From NCBI GenBank assembly GCA_002869185.1, contig PKTN01000005.1, forward strand, positions 248,001-312,000: a stretch of 64,000 nucleotides of DNA. Reading direction: 5' to 3'. Numbering within the stretch: position 1 is the first letter of the stretch; each line of letters begins with the position of its first letter. Under the pieces are notes generated by a model. It had not been told where the DNA came from, searched no databases, and saw only the letters and a program-made list of their open reading frames with translations. This DNA is from Denitrovibrio sp. (GTDB taxonomy: Bacteria > Chrysiogenota > Deferribacteres > Deferribacterales > Geovibrionaceae). Below, in pieces: positions 45,762 through 55,794 of this stretch. Made by a program: the position numbers and the translations under genes.

Positions 45762-46156
45762 CCCCTATAACCATCAAGATACCTTCTCACTTTATAAATA
45801 TCTATAAAACCACCATTTAACATTATTTCTAAGGCACTTTTCCCCATAAAAAGGTCATTGCCTATAGGACGACGTACCCAATTATAAACAGACTCTCCTT
45901 TTAGCAATATTCGAAGATTTTTATGAATGCCAAGTATGCATGATATCCTTTCCAAATGATTCCTATCAAGATTTGGAGAACCTTCTTTAAGCCATTTGTA
46001 AAATGTAGACTCAGACACTCCACCTAGCAATATTATTTGTTCCTGCCTCTTAAGTCCCCATTTATTTGTAATATTTATAAACGCATTGAATCCTGCTTTT
46101 GCCATCTCAATAGTATTAAACTGTTTTTTTTTGTCTTGTTGTACTAATGTAGCCAC
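45755..46156 (-). CDS. Xre/MbcA/ParS-type antitoxin
   Basis: A 133-residue antitoxin with an N-terminal helix-turn-helix-like region (GLKRQEQIILLGGVSESTFYKWLKEG) and the C-terminal toxin-binding domain (YNWVRRPIGNDLFMGKSALEIMLNGGFIDIYKVRRYLDGYRGW), the DUF2384 signature. I place the start at the GTG at 46156 (MATLVQQD), which has GGGAGG 6 nt upstream; the track's TTG at 46174 lies upstream of that site. It neutralises the RES toxin and probably represses the operon. Confidence 0.88.
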   Translation of the reverse strand: MATLVQQDKKKQFNTIEMAKAGFNAFINITNKWGLKRQEQIILLGGVSESTFYKWLKEGSPNLDRNHLERISCILGIHKNLRILLKGESVYNWVRRPIGNDLFMGKSALEIMLNGGFIDIYKVRRYLDGYRGW

Positions 46157-46259
46157 AGCTAACCTCCCAAACAAATGTATATTAATAATATACTATAAAA
46201 TCGGAGTTTTGCAAATATACTTAACTTATTTTTGAGATTCGTACCTGTCTAAACCACGC

Positions 46260-46288
46260 AAAAAAAAAGGAGCCTCAAATGAAGCCCC
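46260..46288 (-). terminator. rho-independent terminator downstream of fabI
   Basis: On the minus strand GGGGCTTCA/TGAGGCTCC (with two G-U pairs that exist only on this strand) followed by a run of Ts. It lies about 230 nt past the fabI stop, so the fabI mRNA would include the large inverted repeat as a 3' UTR. Confidence 0.75.
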
Positions 46289-46409
46289 TTTCTATCGTCG
46301 TATTCAATTTTTTATAACATTTCATGTGAATGCAATGAGCCGACCAAAGTGGCAGTACAAAGCATCCTCTCGAGGTAAGCTAGAAGGTGCTGACCGACAA
46401 AGCTGGAAA

Positions 46410-46511
46410 TTTTTTCTTAAACTAAGGAAGGATTTTTAAACGGGGAGCGAGCATACATAAAAGTATGTGAGCTTTCCTGATAAAATCCTAACTACAAGGA
46501 TAAGGAAAAAG
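46410..46511. repeat. imperfect long inverted repeat
   Basis: The inner stem has GGATTTT (46430-46436) pairing with AAAATCC (46482-46488) around CATAC/GTATG with loop ATAAAA; the outer flanks TTTTTTCTTA and TAAGGAAAAA also pair. It could be a REP/MITE-like element or a stable mRNA 3' structure. No second copy is seen in this window. Confidence 0.55.
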
Positions 46512-46518
46512 ATTCGCT

Positions 46519-47286
46519 TTACAGACCCATGATAGAGTAGCCACAGTCAACGTGGATAACTTCACCAGTAACAGCTGACGAAAGGTCACTAGCAAGGTAA
46601 ACAGCAGTTCTGCCTACATCTTCCTGTGTGCAGTTGTCACGAAGCGGTGCGTTGTCAGCGATGTGGTTGAAAATCTTTTTAAAGTCAGATATTCCAGCCG
46701 CAGCGAGTGTCTTAATAGGACCTGCTGATATAGCGTTCACTTTTATCTTTCTCTCGCCTAGGTCATAAGCAAGGTATTGTGTTGTTGATTCGAGAGCTGC
46801 TTTAGCAACGCCCATTACGTTATAGTTTTTGATAACTTTCTCTGCGCCAAGGTAAGACATGCAGATGATGCTACCGCCATCATTAAGGAGAGGCTCTGCC
46901 GCCTTTGAAATAGCAACAAGTGAAAAAGCACTGATATCAAGAGCCATAGCAAAATGGTCTCTCTGAGTATCTATGTATCTACCTTTAAGAGCTTCGCTAG
47001 GAGCATAAGCTACTGAGTGAACTAGGATATCGAATGTTCCCCACTCCTCTTTAACCTGCTCAAAGCACTTTTCAATCTCTTCGTCACTTACAACGTTACA
47101 AGGAACGAGGAATTTTCCACCAAGCTCATCTGAAACTTTTTCTACTCTAGTTCTGAGTTTTTCTGCTGCATAGCTGAATGCAACTTCTGCACCCTGCTCT
47201 ATGAAATTACGCGCGATTGCGTAAGCTATACTCTTGTTATTTGCAACGCCAAAAATAAGCGCTTTCTTTCCATCAAGAAGTCCCAT
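46519..47286 (-). CDS. fabI: enoyl-[acyl-carrier-protein] reductase (NADH)
   Basis: A 255-residue short-chain dehydrogenase completing each fatty-acid elongation cycle. FabI features: GLLDGKKALIFGVANNKSIAYAIA, LVHSVAYAP, MSYLGAEKVIKNYNVMGVAKAALES (catalytic Y-x6-K region), NAISAGPIKTLAAAGI. Full length; precedes radA's stop by a short gap on the same strand. Confidence 0.96.
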   Translation of the reverse strand: MGLLDGKKALIFGVANNKSIAYAIARNFIEQGAEVAFSYAAEKLRTRVEKVSDELGGKFLVPCNVVSDEEIEKCFEQVKEEWGTFDILVHSVAYAPSEALKGRYIDTQRDHFAMALDISAFSLVAISKAAEPLLNDGGSIICMSYLGAEKVIKNYNVMGVAKAALESTTQYLAYDLGERKIKVNAISAGPIKTLAAAGISDFKKIFNHIADNAPLRDNCTQEDVGRTAVYLASDLSSAVTGEVIHVDCGYSIMGL

Positions 47287-47335
47287 TATATAAAATCCTC
47301 CATAACTGTTAAAAAACAGCTAGTAAATTACTCTC

Positions 47336-48673
47336 TTAAAATCTATCCAGAAATTGTGATATGTTAATAGATAAACTAGTTTCTATGCTTTTGTCAAACT
47401 CCAGTTTCTCTGGAACGTAATATTTTCTTATTCCCATCTTATAACTCTCTGCCATTCGGCTCCCCATATTAGAGACTGGTCGGATAACACCAGTAAGTCC
47501 AACCTCGCCTATAAAGGTGCTTTCAGTAGGGATTGGTCTATCTCTGAAGGATGAAATAATTGCCGCACAAATAGCTAGATCTGCACTCGTTTCGGTAATT
47601 TTCATACCGCCAGCAACATTTATATATATGTCACTCCCAGCTAGGTTGATACCACCCTTCTTTTCAAGGACAGCAAGGAGCATATTTAGCCTATTCAGAT
47701 CAAAGCACATGCAGTTACGTTTAGGAAACTGATAAAATGTAGGCGCAACAAGTGCCTGCACCTCTATGAGAAAAGCTCTGGTACCCTCCATAACAGGTAC
47801 AAAAACTCGACCAGCTGAATTATCCTTCTTGTCTTCGACAAAAGAATAGCTTGATAGTTCTACCAAGCCTTTATCTGTCATCTCGAAAATTCCAACTTCG
47901 TTCGTAGGACCAAATCTATTTTTAACAGAGCGGAGTATCCTCACACCTCTGCTATAGTCACATTCAAAATACAAAACGGTATCGACTAAATGTTCGAGAA
48001 CTTTTGGTCCTGCGATGTAGCCATCTTTTGTCACCTGACCAACTATCATAACAGTTATACCACGGCTCTTAGCAAGCTCGACCAAGCGATAAGTGACATG
48101 TTTAACTTGACCAACAGTCCCTGCGGCGGAGTTAAGATCGTCAGATGCGACTGTCTGGATATAGTCTAAAATTATATAGTCTGGTCTTTCATGCTCGCAC
48201 GCCTGAAGAACGTCTTCTAATGAATTAGTAGATAATATGTCTATTTCGTTATCAGAAACACCTAATCTATCGCCACGAAGTTTAAGTTGTGCAGCAGATT
48301 CCTCACCTGAAACATATAGCACTTTTAGCCTGTCTCTCGAGAGTATTCCAGCACACTGAAGCATGATAGTAGATTTACCTATCCCAGGCTCACCACCGAC
48401 GAGAAGGACAGATCCTTTAACAAGCCCACCTCCCAGCACCTGATCAAGCTCATCCATACCAGTAGGTGTTCGCTCAGTCTCCAGACCTTTCACGTCTTTC
48501 AGCGATATCGGTTTCATCTTTGGGATTCGTTTGCTTATTGCTGTGGTCTTCTCATCCGCTTCAATCTCTTCTACAAATGTGCTCCAACCAGAGCATTCAG
48601 GGCATTTGCCTACCCAAGCTGGAGAAATATATCCACAGGACTGACAAACGTATTTAGATTTTTTCTTAGCCAA
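47336..48673 (-). CDS. radA: DNA repair protein RadA
   Basis: A 445-residue RecA-like branch-migration ATPase. N-terminal C4 zinc finger CQSCGYISPAWVGKCPEC, Walker A GGEPGIGKST, the diagnostic KNRFG motif (SVKNRFGPTNEVG) and a C-terminal Lon-protease-like domain (VAGGMKITETSADLAICAAIISSFRDRPIP). It follows ruvB by 1 nt, forming a recombination-repair pair. Confidence 0.96.
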   Translation of the reverse strand: MAKKKSKYVCQSCGYISPAWVGKCPECSGWSTFVEEIEADEKTTAISKRIPKMKPISLKDVKGLETERTPTGMDELDQVLGGGLVKGSVLLVGGEPGIGKSTIMLQCAGILSRDRLKVLYVSGEESAAQLKLRGDRLGVSDNEIDILSTNSLEDVLQACEHERPDYIILDYIQTVASDDLNSAAGTVGQVKHVTYRLVELAKSRGITVMIVGQVTKDGYIAGPKVLEHLVDTVLYFECDYSRGVRILRSVKNRFGPTNEVGIFEMTDKGLVELSSYSFVEDKKDNSAGRVFVPVMEGTRAFLIEVQALVAPTFYQFPKRNCMCFDLNRLNMLLAVLEKKGGINLAGSDIYINVAGGMKITETSADLAICAAIISSFRDRPIPTESTFIGEVGLTGVIRPVSNMGSRMAESYKMGIRKYYVPEKLEFDKSIETSLSINISQFLDRF

Positions 48674-48674
48674 G

Positions 48675-49709
48675 TTATTTATCCTCGTCTAGAAGGTCAG
48701 CGACTGTTAAACGCCCAGGAACGGACATTTTAAGGTGTTGGTACGCCATAGCTGTTGCCATACGACCTCTAGGAGTCTTCCTTACGAAGCCTCTATATAT
48801 TAAGTAAGGTTCTATAACATCCTCTATGGTATCACGTTCCTCACTCATAGTGGCGGCGAGTGTATCGACTCCCACAGGACCACCGTCATATTTTTCTATT
48901 ATAGAAAGGAGCAGGGTTCTATCTGATGCATCTAGCCCTTCTGTGTCTATCTCAAGCTTATCTAGTGACTCTCTGGCAAGTTCAAGTGAGATGTGTCCAT
49001 CATTTAGTACATCAGCGAAATCTCGAACACGGCGAAGTATACGGTGAGCGATACGAGGAGTACCACGACTTCTGCCTGCGATCTCTAAAGCGGCAGATTC
49101 TTCTATGTGCGCCTCAAGTATCTCAGCACCACGAAGTAAAATCTGCTGTAGTTCATCAACATCATAAAACTCTAGCCTAAGAATCATACCGAATCTGTCA
49201 CGAAGCGGAGCGGTTAGAAGTCCTGCCCTAGTGGTTGCACCTATAAGGGTGAAGGGGGGTAAATCGATTTTTACTGTTCTGGCGGCAGGTCCCTGACCTA
49301 TGAGGATATCTAGTTTATAATCCTCCATAGCAGGGTAGAGAATCTCTTCCACATTAGAGTGGAGTCTATGTATTTCGTCTATGAAGAGGACGTCCCCTTC
49401 CTGGATATTCGTAAGTATAGCGGCAAGGTCACCAGCTTTGTCGATGACTGGTCCACTGGTGGAATTGATATTTACACCAAGTTCATGGGATATAATGTTT
49501 GCAAGTGTTGTTTTGCCAAGCCCCGGAGGTCCATGAAAAAGACAGTGATCAAGGGATTCTCCACGTTTTTTTGCAGCTTGAACGAATACCTTCAGGTTCT
49601 CTTTGACCTTACGCTGACCAACATAATCATCAAAGCCTTGCGGTCTTATAGAAACTGTCTGAAAATCCTCTGGTTGCCTATCAGCGGCGAAAATATCTTC
49701 CATGCACAT
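48675..49709 (-). CDS. ruvB: Holliday junction branch migration ATPase RuvB
   Basis: A 344-residue AAA+ motor. [18 protein letters not shown], Walker [11 protein letters not shown], Walker [11 protein letters not shown], sensor [21 protein letters not shown], and the C-terminal winged helix ([20 protein letters not shown]). ruvA and ruvC are not in the window. Same transcript as radA. Confidence 0.97.
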   Translation of the reverse strand: MCMEDIFAADRQPEDFQTVSIRPQGFDDYVGQRKVKENLKVFVQAAKKRGESLDHCLFHGPPGLGKTTLANIISHELGVNINSTSGPVIDKAGDLAAILTNIQEGDVLFIDEIHRLHSNVEEILYPAMEDYKLDILIGQGPAARTVKIDLPPFTLIGATTRAGLLTAPLRDRFGMILRLEFYDVDELQQILLRGAEILEAHIEESAALEIAGRSRGTPRIAHRILRRVRDFADVLNDGHISLELARESLDKLEIDTEGLDASDRTLLLSIIEKYDGGPVGVDTLAATMSEERDTIEDVIEPYLIYRGFVRKTPRGRMATAMAYQHLKMSVPGRLTVADLLDEDK

Positions 49710-49881
49710 CCCTTAATAAACTGATTAAAAACATCATACCAGTTTATATATTTTCAAGCAATATTTCTGTCACGCATCTAAACATGGCTTAATTAATTTT
49801 GTTTTTGTTAAATCTTTGTAAGAAATATAATTATCATTATGTATAATATAAATATACATACAAAAGTACTGGGGGTATATA

Positions 49882-52305
49882 ATGCGTACAAACATCAAAA
49901 TAAAGATCTTCGGAGTTGCTTTATTTGGTATTATTCTAATCACTCTATTTAATTCTTTCTTAGACTATAGGTCATTTAAGTCAACCTTATCCAAAACCAC
50001 AAAAGTGACTTTCAGCCAAGCAGAAAATAATCTTAAAAATGTTCTCGAGAGCGCATTTAAAAATTTATCTCTAACAGTTCATACTATTGCTACAGACCCT
50101 GAGATAACTCAGCTCTTTGCTGATGGTGACAGAGAAGGATTATCAAAGGCACTTGTGCCATACTACAAGTCTATCAAAGAGAAGTACGAAATTAGACAAT
50201 TTCAATTTCATCTACCTCCAGCAACAAGCTTTTTGCGTCTACATAAACCTAGTAAATTCGGTGATGACCTATCTGGTTTCAGAGCAACTGTAATCGAGAC
50301 GAATAAAACTAAAAAACCTATTACAGGGCTTGAAGTCGGTCGTGGCGGTCCCGGACTTAGAGTAGTATATCCAGTTTTTAATAAAGGTGTTCACGTTGGT
50401 AGTATCGAGTTTGGCGGTTCTATAAATAACATCGTTAAGCAGACTGCATCACTTTATGACATGCAGTACTCGATTGGTATCTTTGATGAGGTCTTCAAAA
50501 AGGCTCGTAGATTTGACACAAAACCAACAGACGTAATCAAAGATAATGTTGTTTACTACCTTCACTCTTATGATCATATGTCAACATTCCTAAGTCATGA
50601 CAAAAACGAAATATCTGTAAATGGTGATACATATGAGCTTTACTTTGTCGATCTGACTGACTTCACTGGAGCTACAGTTGGGAAGTTGCTCCTTGTGAAA
50701 AATGTACAAGAATCCATAACATCAGCGTGGAAATCACTAACTATAAAATTAGTAACCAATCTTGTTTTAGCAGTTATACTTTCTGTTATACTGCTTGTGA
50801 TTATTATCATTGTCCTCAAGCCACTTAGTAATTTCGCTCAGATGGCAAAAGAGTTAGCAAGTGGAAAGGGCGATCTATCGCAAAATGTACCAATAAGACT
50901 TCCTAATGCAACCAAGATAATGAAAACTGATTCTAGTGCTTTTAATAGTCACTCAGAATCTACACCTTGCTGGTACTACATGGGGGATTATGGAGACAAA
51001 TCCTGCCCTGCTCTTAAGAATGAAGCAACAACTTGCGAATTATGTAAGGTTTTTAAAACAGCTACTTCGGATGAGATTTCTGAAATGTCTGTCTACGTGA
51101 ACGTCTTTCTCAGAAATATTGAGAAGGATTTTGCACAGGCACTATATACTCTCTCCAATGCTAGTGAAGCAACTGTGCCTATATCAAATGGTATAGTGAG
51201 CGTTACCAGTAAGAGTGACGAAAATGTTACCCTCTCTTCACAAGTTGCCACTGCTAGTGAGGAGATGAGTGCAACTATCACAGAGATCGCTCAGAACAGT
51301 ACTGAATCTGCACATAAAGCTGAAAACACTGTTGAGCTTGCAGAAGAGGGCGGGAATGCCATTACGCATGCTGCTGAACTTTCATCTGAGGCGACATCAG
51401 TCCTTAATGCTCTAAAAGAAGAGATAGAAGGGCTTAAGACTAACGCAGAATCTATTGGTCAGGTTATTAATGTTATTGATGATATATCTGAGCAGACTAA
51501 TCTACTCGCACTTAATGCTGCAATAGAAGCCGCTAGGGCTGGTGAGCATGGGCGAGGGTTTGCTGTAGTTGCTGACGAGGTTAGGAAACTCGCTGAAAAG
51601 ACTCAAACCTCTACCAAAGAGATAGAAGGAATGGTTAACAGAATTCAGAGTGACGTTAACCACGTTATAGCATCGACTGACACAGTATCTGTCTCTGTCA
51701 TAAAACAGCAAGAGGTTGCATCAGGGTTATCAGATAATTTTACTAATATAGTCTCTGCAATTAGAGAGCTGAGTGATCTTGTAACAGGAATATCAGCAGC
51801 AGTTGAGGAGCAGTCTAGTGCTACTGGCGAAATAGCAAGTAGTGTAGAAAACGTTGCTCATCTTTCAAGCTCATCTAAAGATGTTGTTCACTCATTCGTG
51901 CAGGAGATCGATAGACTTCTTGAAAATATGGATAAACTCTCAGCTATGTTCAGCAGATTTAAGCTGAGCAGAAAAGGTACTATCTTTGCAAAGGCTAAGT
52001 TGGAATACCTCGGACTTACAAAGAAGGTATTTAACTGTTACCTTTCAAATTATTGTGATGGCTCATTCCCTAGTCAGTCAGCAACAGAGTTTGGTAGATA
52101 CCTCTCTACTGAATTCAGCTCACAGTTTCCATCTGAGAGCTCTGACCAGATAAGCCGTGCACTAAGTAACTATCACTCTGCATGTGAAAACTCTCTAAGA
52201 AGAGTAAGCGATGCAGTTGCGGATGGATCATCACTTGAGAATGTGGTCTCCAGCACACAAGAGCTGTGTGGGGTCTTTGACAATTTAATGGAAAAATACA
52301 TCTAA
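49882..52305 (+). CDS. methyl-accepting chemotaxis protein with cysteine-rich cytoplasmic insert
   Basis: An 807-residue chemoreceptor. Order: transmembrane helix 1 (about 8-28), Cache-type periplasmic domain (to about 280; [53 protein letters not shown]), transmembrane helix 2 (about 290-312), a HAMP-like stretch, then an insert with five cysteines ([34 protein letters not shown]) resembling the two-CW type, and a full MCP signalling domain ([40 protein letters not shown]). A C-terminal ~110-residue extension ([21 protein letters not shown]) is loosely CZB-like. The cysteines suggest metal, FeS or redox sensing in the cytoplasm. A strong terminator follows. Confidence 0.9.
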   Translation: MRTNIKIKIFGVALFGIILITLFNSFLDYRSFKSTLSKTTKVTFSQAENNLKNVLESAFKNLSLTVHTIATDPEITQLFADGDREGLSKALVPYYKSIKEKYEIRQFQFHLPPATSFLRLHKPSKFGDDLSGFRATVIETNKTKKPITGLEVGRGGPGLRVVYPVFNKGVHVGSIEFGGSINNIVKQTASLYDMQYSIGIFDEVFKKARRFDTKPTDVIKDNVVYYLHSYDHMSTFLSHDKNEISVNGDTYELYFVDLTDFTGATVGKLLLVKNVQESITSAWKSLTIKLVTNLVLAVILSVILLVIIIIVLKPLSNFAQMAKELASGKGDLSQNVPIRLPNATKIMKTDSSAFNSHSESTPCWYYMGDYGDKSCPALKNEATTCELCKVFKTATSDEISEMSVYVNVFLRNIEKDFAQALYTLSNASEATVPISNGIVSVTSKSDENVTLSSQVATASEEMSATITEIAQNSTESAHKAENTVELAEEGGNAITHAAELSSEATSVLNALKEEIEGLKTNAESIGQVINVIDDISEQTNLLALNAAIEAARAGEHGRGFAVVADEVRKLAEKTQTSTKEIEGMVNRIQSDVNHVIASTDTVSVSVIKQQEVASGLSDNFTNIVSAIRELSDLVTGISAAVEEQSSATGEIASSVENVAHLSSSSKDVVHSFVQEIDRLLENMDKLSAMFSRFKLSRKGTIFAKAKLEYLGLTKKVFNCYLSNYCDGSFPSQSATEFGRYLSTEFSSQFPSESSDQISRALSNYHSACENSLRRVSDAVADGSSLENVVSSTQELCGVFDNLMEKYI

Positions 52306-52310
52306 TAAAA

Positions 52311-52345
52311 AAAGGGCGGTCAACTGACCGCCCTTTCTCTTTTCT
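52311..52345 (+). terminator. rho-independent terminator of the MCP gene
   Basis: A perfect 12-bp stem AAAGGGCGGTCA/TGACCGCCCTTT is followed by a T/C-rich run, 5 nt after the MCP stop. Confidence 0.92.
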
Positions 52346-52494
52346 ATTATAAACTAGAAACCTCTGCCAATAGAAATTATTAATTTTCTATACTATTAAC
52401 TAACATAAATTAATGCTTATTCTCTTTCTTCTTGCTATACTCTTCTCAATAATGCTAAAATTGATTAATGCAATTGATTCTTAAAGGTGAAACA

Positions 52495-53136
52495 GTGCTT
52501 TATTTTGTTATTTGCTTCATAATTATATCATTTTTCTTATTCTTGAAATATTCATCAAACAACAAACTCAATAAGCTAGAGTATAAGATAGATCAATTTT
52601 GCAAAAGAGTAGGGAAAGACATTATAAGATTAAACCAGAACAGTGCCCCTAGTCTTGATATTGAAATAGACAGTGCAATATCCTTGAGAATCACTGCTTT
52701 TTTAGGAACTTTTAGAGAGGCTTATGGGGTTCAAATTTCACATGGATCTTTTGCTGATCATTACATGAATGCTGTCGAAGCAAATGACTTCTATTATTTA
52801 AGAAAAGCTCATCTTCATATTATCAATGAATTCAATATTTCAAAAAATGATTTTGCATTAGTACTTCTTGATCGCTTTATAAAAACTCAGCCTCCAAATG
52901 TTTTATTTTTTCAAGAGATTACAAATGATGAGTTCCCAGATTATGAAAACTATTATTCAACTTTCATCGAAACTATGAAGGAGCTAGATAAAGATTCAGT
53001 TTCTAGCAATCTTCACTGGATAGAATTAACCGATGATCAGTTTGTCAAGGATGCATTTAAAGATCTAATTGCCCCTAGAGTGCTTGCACGCCACGTCTAC
53101 AATAACCGGGTATCTATATTAAAAAACATTAAGTAG
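52495..53136 (+). CDS. hypothetical membrane-anchored protein
   Basis: An approximately 213-residue protein with one N-terminal transmembrane helix (LYFVICFIIISFFLFLKY) followed by a soluble domain with no recognised family (EAYGVQISHGSFADHYMNAVEANDFYYLRKAHLHIINEFNISKND). I prefer the GTG at 52495 because AAAGGTG lies just upstream and the helix begins directly; the track start at 52468 has no ribosome site. It is flanked by terminators on both sides, so it is monocistronic. Confidence 0.65.
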   Translation: MLYFVICFIIISFFLFLKYSSNNKLNKLEYKIDQFCKRVGKDIIRLNQNSAPSLDIEIDSAISLRITAFLGTFREAYGVQISHGSFADHYMNAVEANDFYYLRKAHLHIINEFNISKNDFALVLLDRFIKTQPPNVLFFQEITNDEFPDYENYYSTFIETMKELDKDSVSSNLHWIELTDDQFVKDAFKDLIAPRVLARHVYNNRVSILKNIK

Positions 53137-53202
53137 TTTTATAAGTAAAATGGGCAATCAATTGTCTACCCTTTCTATTTTCAATCTTATAAAACCGATA
53201 CT

Positions 53203-53230
53203 AAAAAAAGGGCGGCTAAAAGCCACCCCC
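53203..53230 (-). terminator. rho-independent terminator of pta-ackA
   Basis: On the minus strand GGGTGGCT/AGCCGCCC (8 bp with one G-U) with a TTT loop, followed by seven Ts, about 35 nt past the ackA stop. Confidence 0.88.
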
Positions 53231-53263
53231 TATATTATTAATTTGCCTATTGGCTCTTACTTA

Positions 53264-54514
53264 TTATTTAAGGAATGAGTAAGGATGCTCTGTGTGAGGC
53301 AAGTAATTATCATTAAGGATAGCCACAACGTCCTCCACAAAAACAAGCTCTTCGTTTGTAGGAATCACAAACACCTTAACCTTAGATTCTGGTGTAGAAA
53401 TCTCTGTCTCACCGTGCTTTGAAAAAGTACTTAGGTTCTTCTCTTTATCAACGATGATTCCCATATTCTCAAGTCCTTCAACAGCCATCTGGCGGATTGC
53501 ACCAGCGTTTTCACCAACACCAGCAGTAAAAACGATTGCGTCTACTCTTCCGAGTACTGCATAGTAGGAACCAATATATTTGCGAAGCCTATAACCCTCT
53601 ACATCAGTCGAGAGGGAGCAACGGTGCTTAAATTCATCATCTTCACATGCAAGGACATCACGACTGTCTGTATATCTACCTGTGATACCAAGTACACCTG
53701 ATTTTTTGTTAAGGATGTTATCCATTGTCTTAGCATCAACATCGAGTTGTTGTTGCATAAAGAGTGGGATAGCTGGGTCGATGTCACCACATCTTGTTCC
53801 CATCATAGCTCCCTCAAGTGGAGTCAGCCCCATAGATGTATCTACTGACACACCATTTTTGATCGCTGCGTGAGAAACACCATTACCAATATGCATAGTG
53901 ATGATGTTACAATCTTTCGCATCCTTACCGAGAAGGCAAGCTGCACGCTTAGAAACGTAAAGGTGACTTGTTCCGTGGAAACCGTAGCGTCTAACACCAT
54001 ATTCTTCGTACCACTCATAAGGGACTGGATAGATGAAAGCTTCCTCAGGCATTGTCTGGTGGAAAGCTGTATCGAAGATAGCAACATGCGGGATATTAGG
54101 CATAACCTTTTGAGCCGCTCTGATACCTGCAAGGTTTGGTGGGTTATGCAGTGGAGCGAGGTGTTGAACATCTTCTATCGTTTTAATTACTTCTTCTGTA
54201 AGGAGAACGCTACTTGCGAACTTATCTCCACCATGAACAACTCTGTGTCCAACAGCGGATATCTTATCCATACTCTCAACAACAGCAGACTCGCCTTTAG
54301 TAAGTGTTTTTACTATGAGACTGATCGCTGTTGAGTGATCGTGACACTCATACTCTTCTCTATAATTATCTTTACCTTCTGGTTCATGAACGATGAAAGA
54401 ATCACCAATACCGATTCTCTCCACAACACCTTTCGCTATAACAGCTTTATTTGTCCAATCGTATAGCTGATACTTAACGGAAGAACTTCCGCAGTTAAGT
54501 GCTAATATATCCAT
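53264..54514 (-). CDS. ackA: acetate kinase
   Basis: A 416-residue acetate kinase converting acetyl phosphate and ADP to acetate and ATP. ASKHA-fold motifs: LALNCGSSSVKYQLYD, HRVVHGGDKF, FDTAFHQTMP, RRYGFHGTSHLYVSKRA, MHIGNGVSHAAI, SMGLTPLEGAMMGTRCGDIDPA and FTAGVGENAGAIR. It is slightly longer than the ~400-residue norm because of the C-terminal tail. It follows pta by 14 nt. Confidence 0.97.
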   Translation of the reverse strand: MDILALNCGSSSVKYQLYDWTNKAVIAKGVVERIGIGDSFIVHEPEGKDNYREEYECHDHSTAISLIVKTLTKGESAVVESMDKISAVGHRVVHGGDKFASSVLLTEEVIKTIEDVQHLAPLHNPPNLAGIRAAQKVMPNIPHVAIFDTAFHQTMPEEAFIYPVPYEWYEEYGVRRYGFHGTSHLYVSKRAACLLGKDAKDCNIITMHIGNGVSHAAIKNGVSVDTSMGLTPLEGAMMGTRCGDIDPAIPLFMQQQLDVDAKTMDNILNKKSGVLGITGRYTDSRDVLACEDDEFKHRCSLSTDVEGYRLRKYIGSYYAVLGRVDAIVFTAGVGENAGAIRQMAVEGLENMGIIVDKEKNLSTFSKHGETEISTPESKVKVFVIPTNEELVFVEDVVAILNDNYLPHTEHPYSFLK

Positions 54515-54528
54515 TATTTTTTTACCCC

Positions 54529-55518
54529 TTAGTCAGCCTGAAGAGCTGTAATAGCTGCAACATTGACTATATCCATATATTTACATCCTCTTGAGAGGTC
54601 GTTTACAGGTTTAGCGAGACCCTGAATAACAGGTCCGATCTCCTCTGCACCAGCGATTCTCTCCACAAGTTTGTAGCCGATGTTACCAGCGTCTAGTGTA
54701 GGGAATACAAGTACGTTTGCTTTACCAGCCACTTCGCTACTAGGAGCCTTCTTAGCACCAACAGCCTCAAGAAGGGCTGCATCAGCCTGGAGCTCACCGT
54801 CGATAGCGAGATCAGGAGCAAGCTCTTTAGCTATAGCAAGAGCTTCGATAACCTTGTCTGCGTCAGGGTGTGAAGCAGATCCTTTTGTTGAGAAAGAGAG
54901 CATAGCCACCTTCGGCTCAACCTCAAGGAATGACTTACAGCTTGCCGCTGATGAAACTGCGATCTCTGCAAGCGTCTTCGCATCTGGGTTAGGGTTAACA
55001 GCACAGTCAGCAAAAAGGACAGCACCATTCTCTCCAAACTCAGGCTTAGGCGTTACCATAATGAATGAGCTAGAGACTGTCTTCATCCCTTTCATTGTAC
55101 CGATAACACGGATAGCAGCACGAAGAACATCACCTGTTGTGTGACATGCACCAGTTACGGCACCGTCTGCAATCCCTTTCTGAACGAGCATACAACCGAA
55201 ATAAAGAACGTCTTTCATAGACTCGGAAGCCTCTTCCATAGACATTCCTTTAGCTTTTCTGCTGTCAAAATATGTATTTGTAAAATCTTCTAGATATTCG
55301 CTTTTTGCAGGCTCGATAATAGTACATCTAACTTCATAGCCTTTTGCATCGAATGCTTTTTTGATCTCTGCTTCGTTTCCAAGAAGGATAACTTTGCAAA
55401 GTCCGTTCTCTGCGAGAGCATTGGCTGCATCAATAGTTCTTTCGTCTTCGCCCTCAGGCAGGACTATAGTCTTGTTTCTGGTTTTTGCAATTCCCCAGAA
55501 TTTGTCCATCAGTGACAT
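54529..55518 (-). CDS. pta: phosphate acetyltransferase
   Basis: A 329-residue short-form Pta interconverting acetyl-CoA and acetyl phosphate. Segments: [112 protein letters not shown]. With ackA it forms the acetate overflow or assimilation route. It lacks the N-terminal regulatory domains of the long E. coli form. Confidence 0.96.
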   Translation of the reverse strand: MSLMDKFWGIAKTRNKTIVLPEGEDERTIDAANALAENGLCKVILLGNEAEIKKAFDAKGYEVRCTIIEPAKSEYLEDFTNTYFDSRKAKGMSMEEASESMKDVLYFGCMLVQKGIADGAVTGACHTTGDVLRAAIRVIGTMKGMKTVSSSFIMVTPKPEFGENGAVLFADCAVNPNPDAKTLAEIAVSSAASCKSFLEVEPKVAMLSFSTKGSASHPDADKVIEALAIAKELAPDLAIDGELQADAALLEAVGAKKAPSSEVAGKANVLVFPTLDAGNIGYKLVERIAGAEEIGPVIQGLAKPVNDLSRGCKYMDIVNVAAITALQAD

Positions 55519-55794
55519 GACATACCTCCGAAATTATAAATCGTATCTATGTTACTACCCTGTATTATCAAAAAACTCAATACTCTTTTTCTTGTTACTG
55601 AATAATACTGGTATTTTTTTCTTTACTATTATAAATGACTAACGAAATCAGCACACTCCAAAATAAAACATGCTGATTCTTTTTATAAACAATTCTAGAA
55701 CAACTTTTTACTAATTATCTCGTATATTAATAACAGGAACTTAAAAATATTGCAAGTTGCCATAAGTTTTTTTTAGATATAAAATACCTGATAT

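Larger units (their letters stand above)
46157..46518. other. intergenic region with terminator and large inverted repeat
   Basis: About 360 bp without a gene between the antitoxin promoter and the fabI stop. It contains a minus-strand terminator (46260-46288) and, nearer fabI, an imperfect inverted repeat of about 100 bp (46410-46511). The remaining 46300-46409 part shows two similar words (GAGCCGACCAAAG and TGACCGACAAAG). No tRNA was recognised. Confidence 0.6.

Noticed and set aside
54680-55144. 154-aa ORF antisense to pta
   Set aside because: Alanine/serine-rich mirror of the pta codons, no ribosome site.
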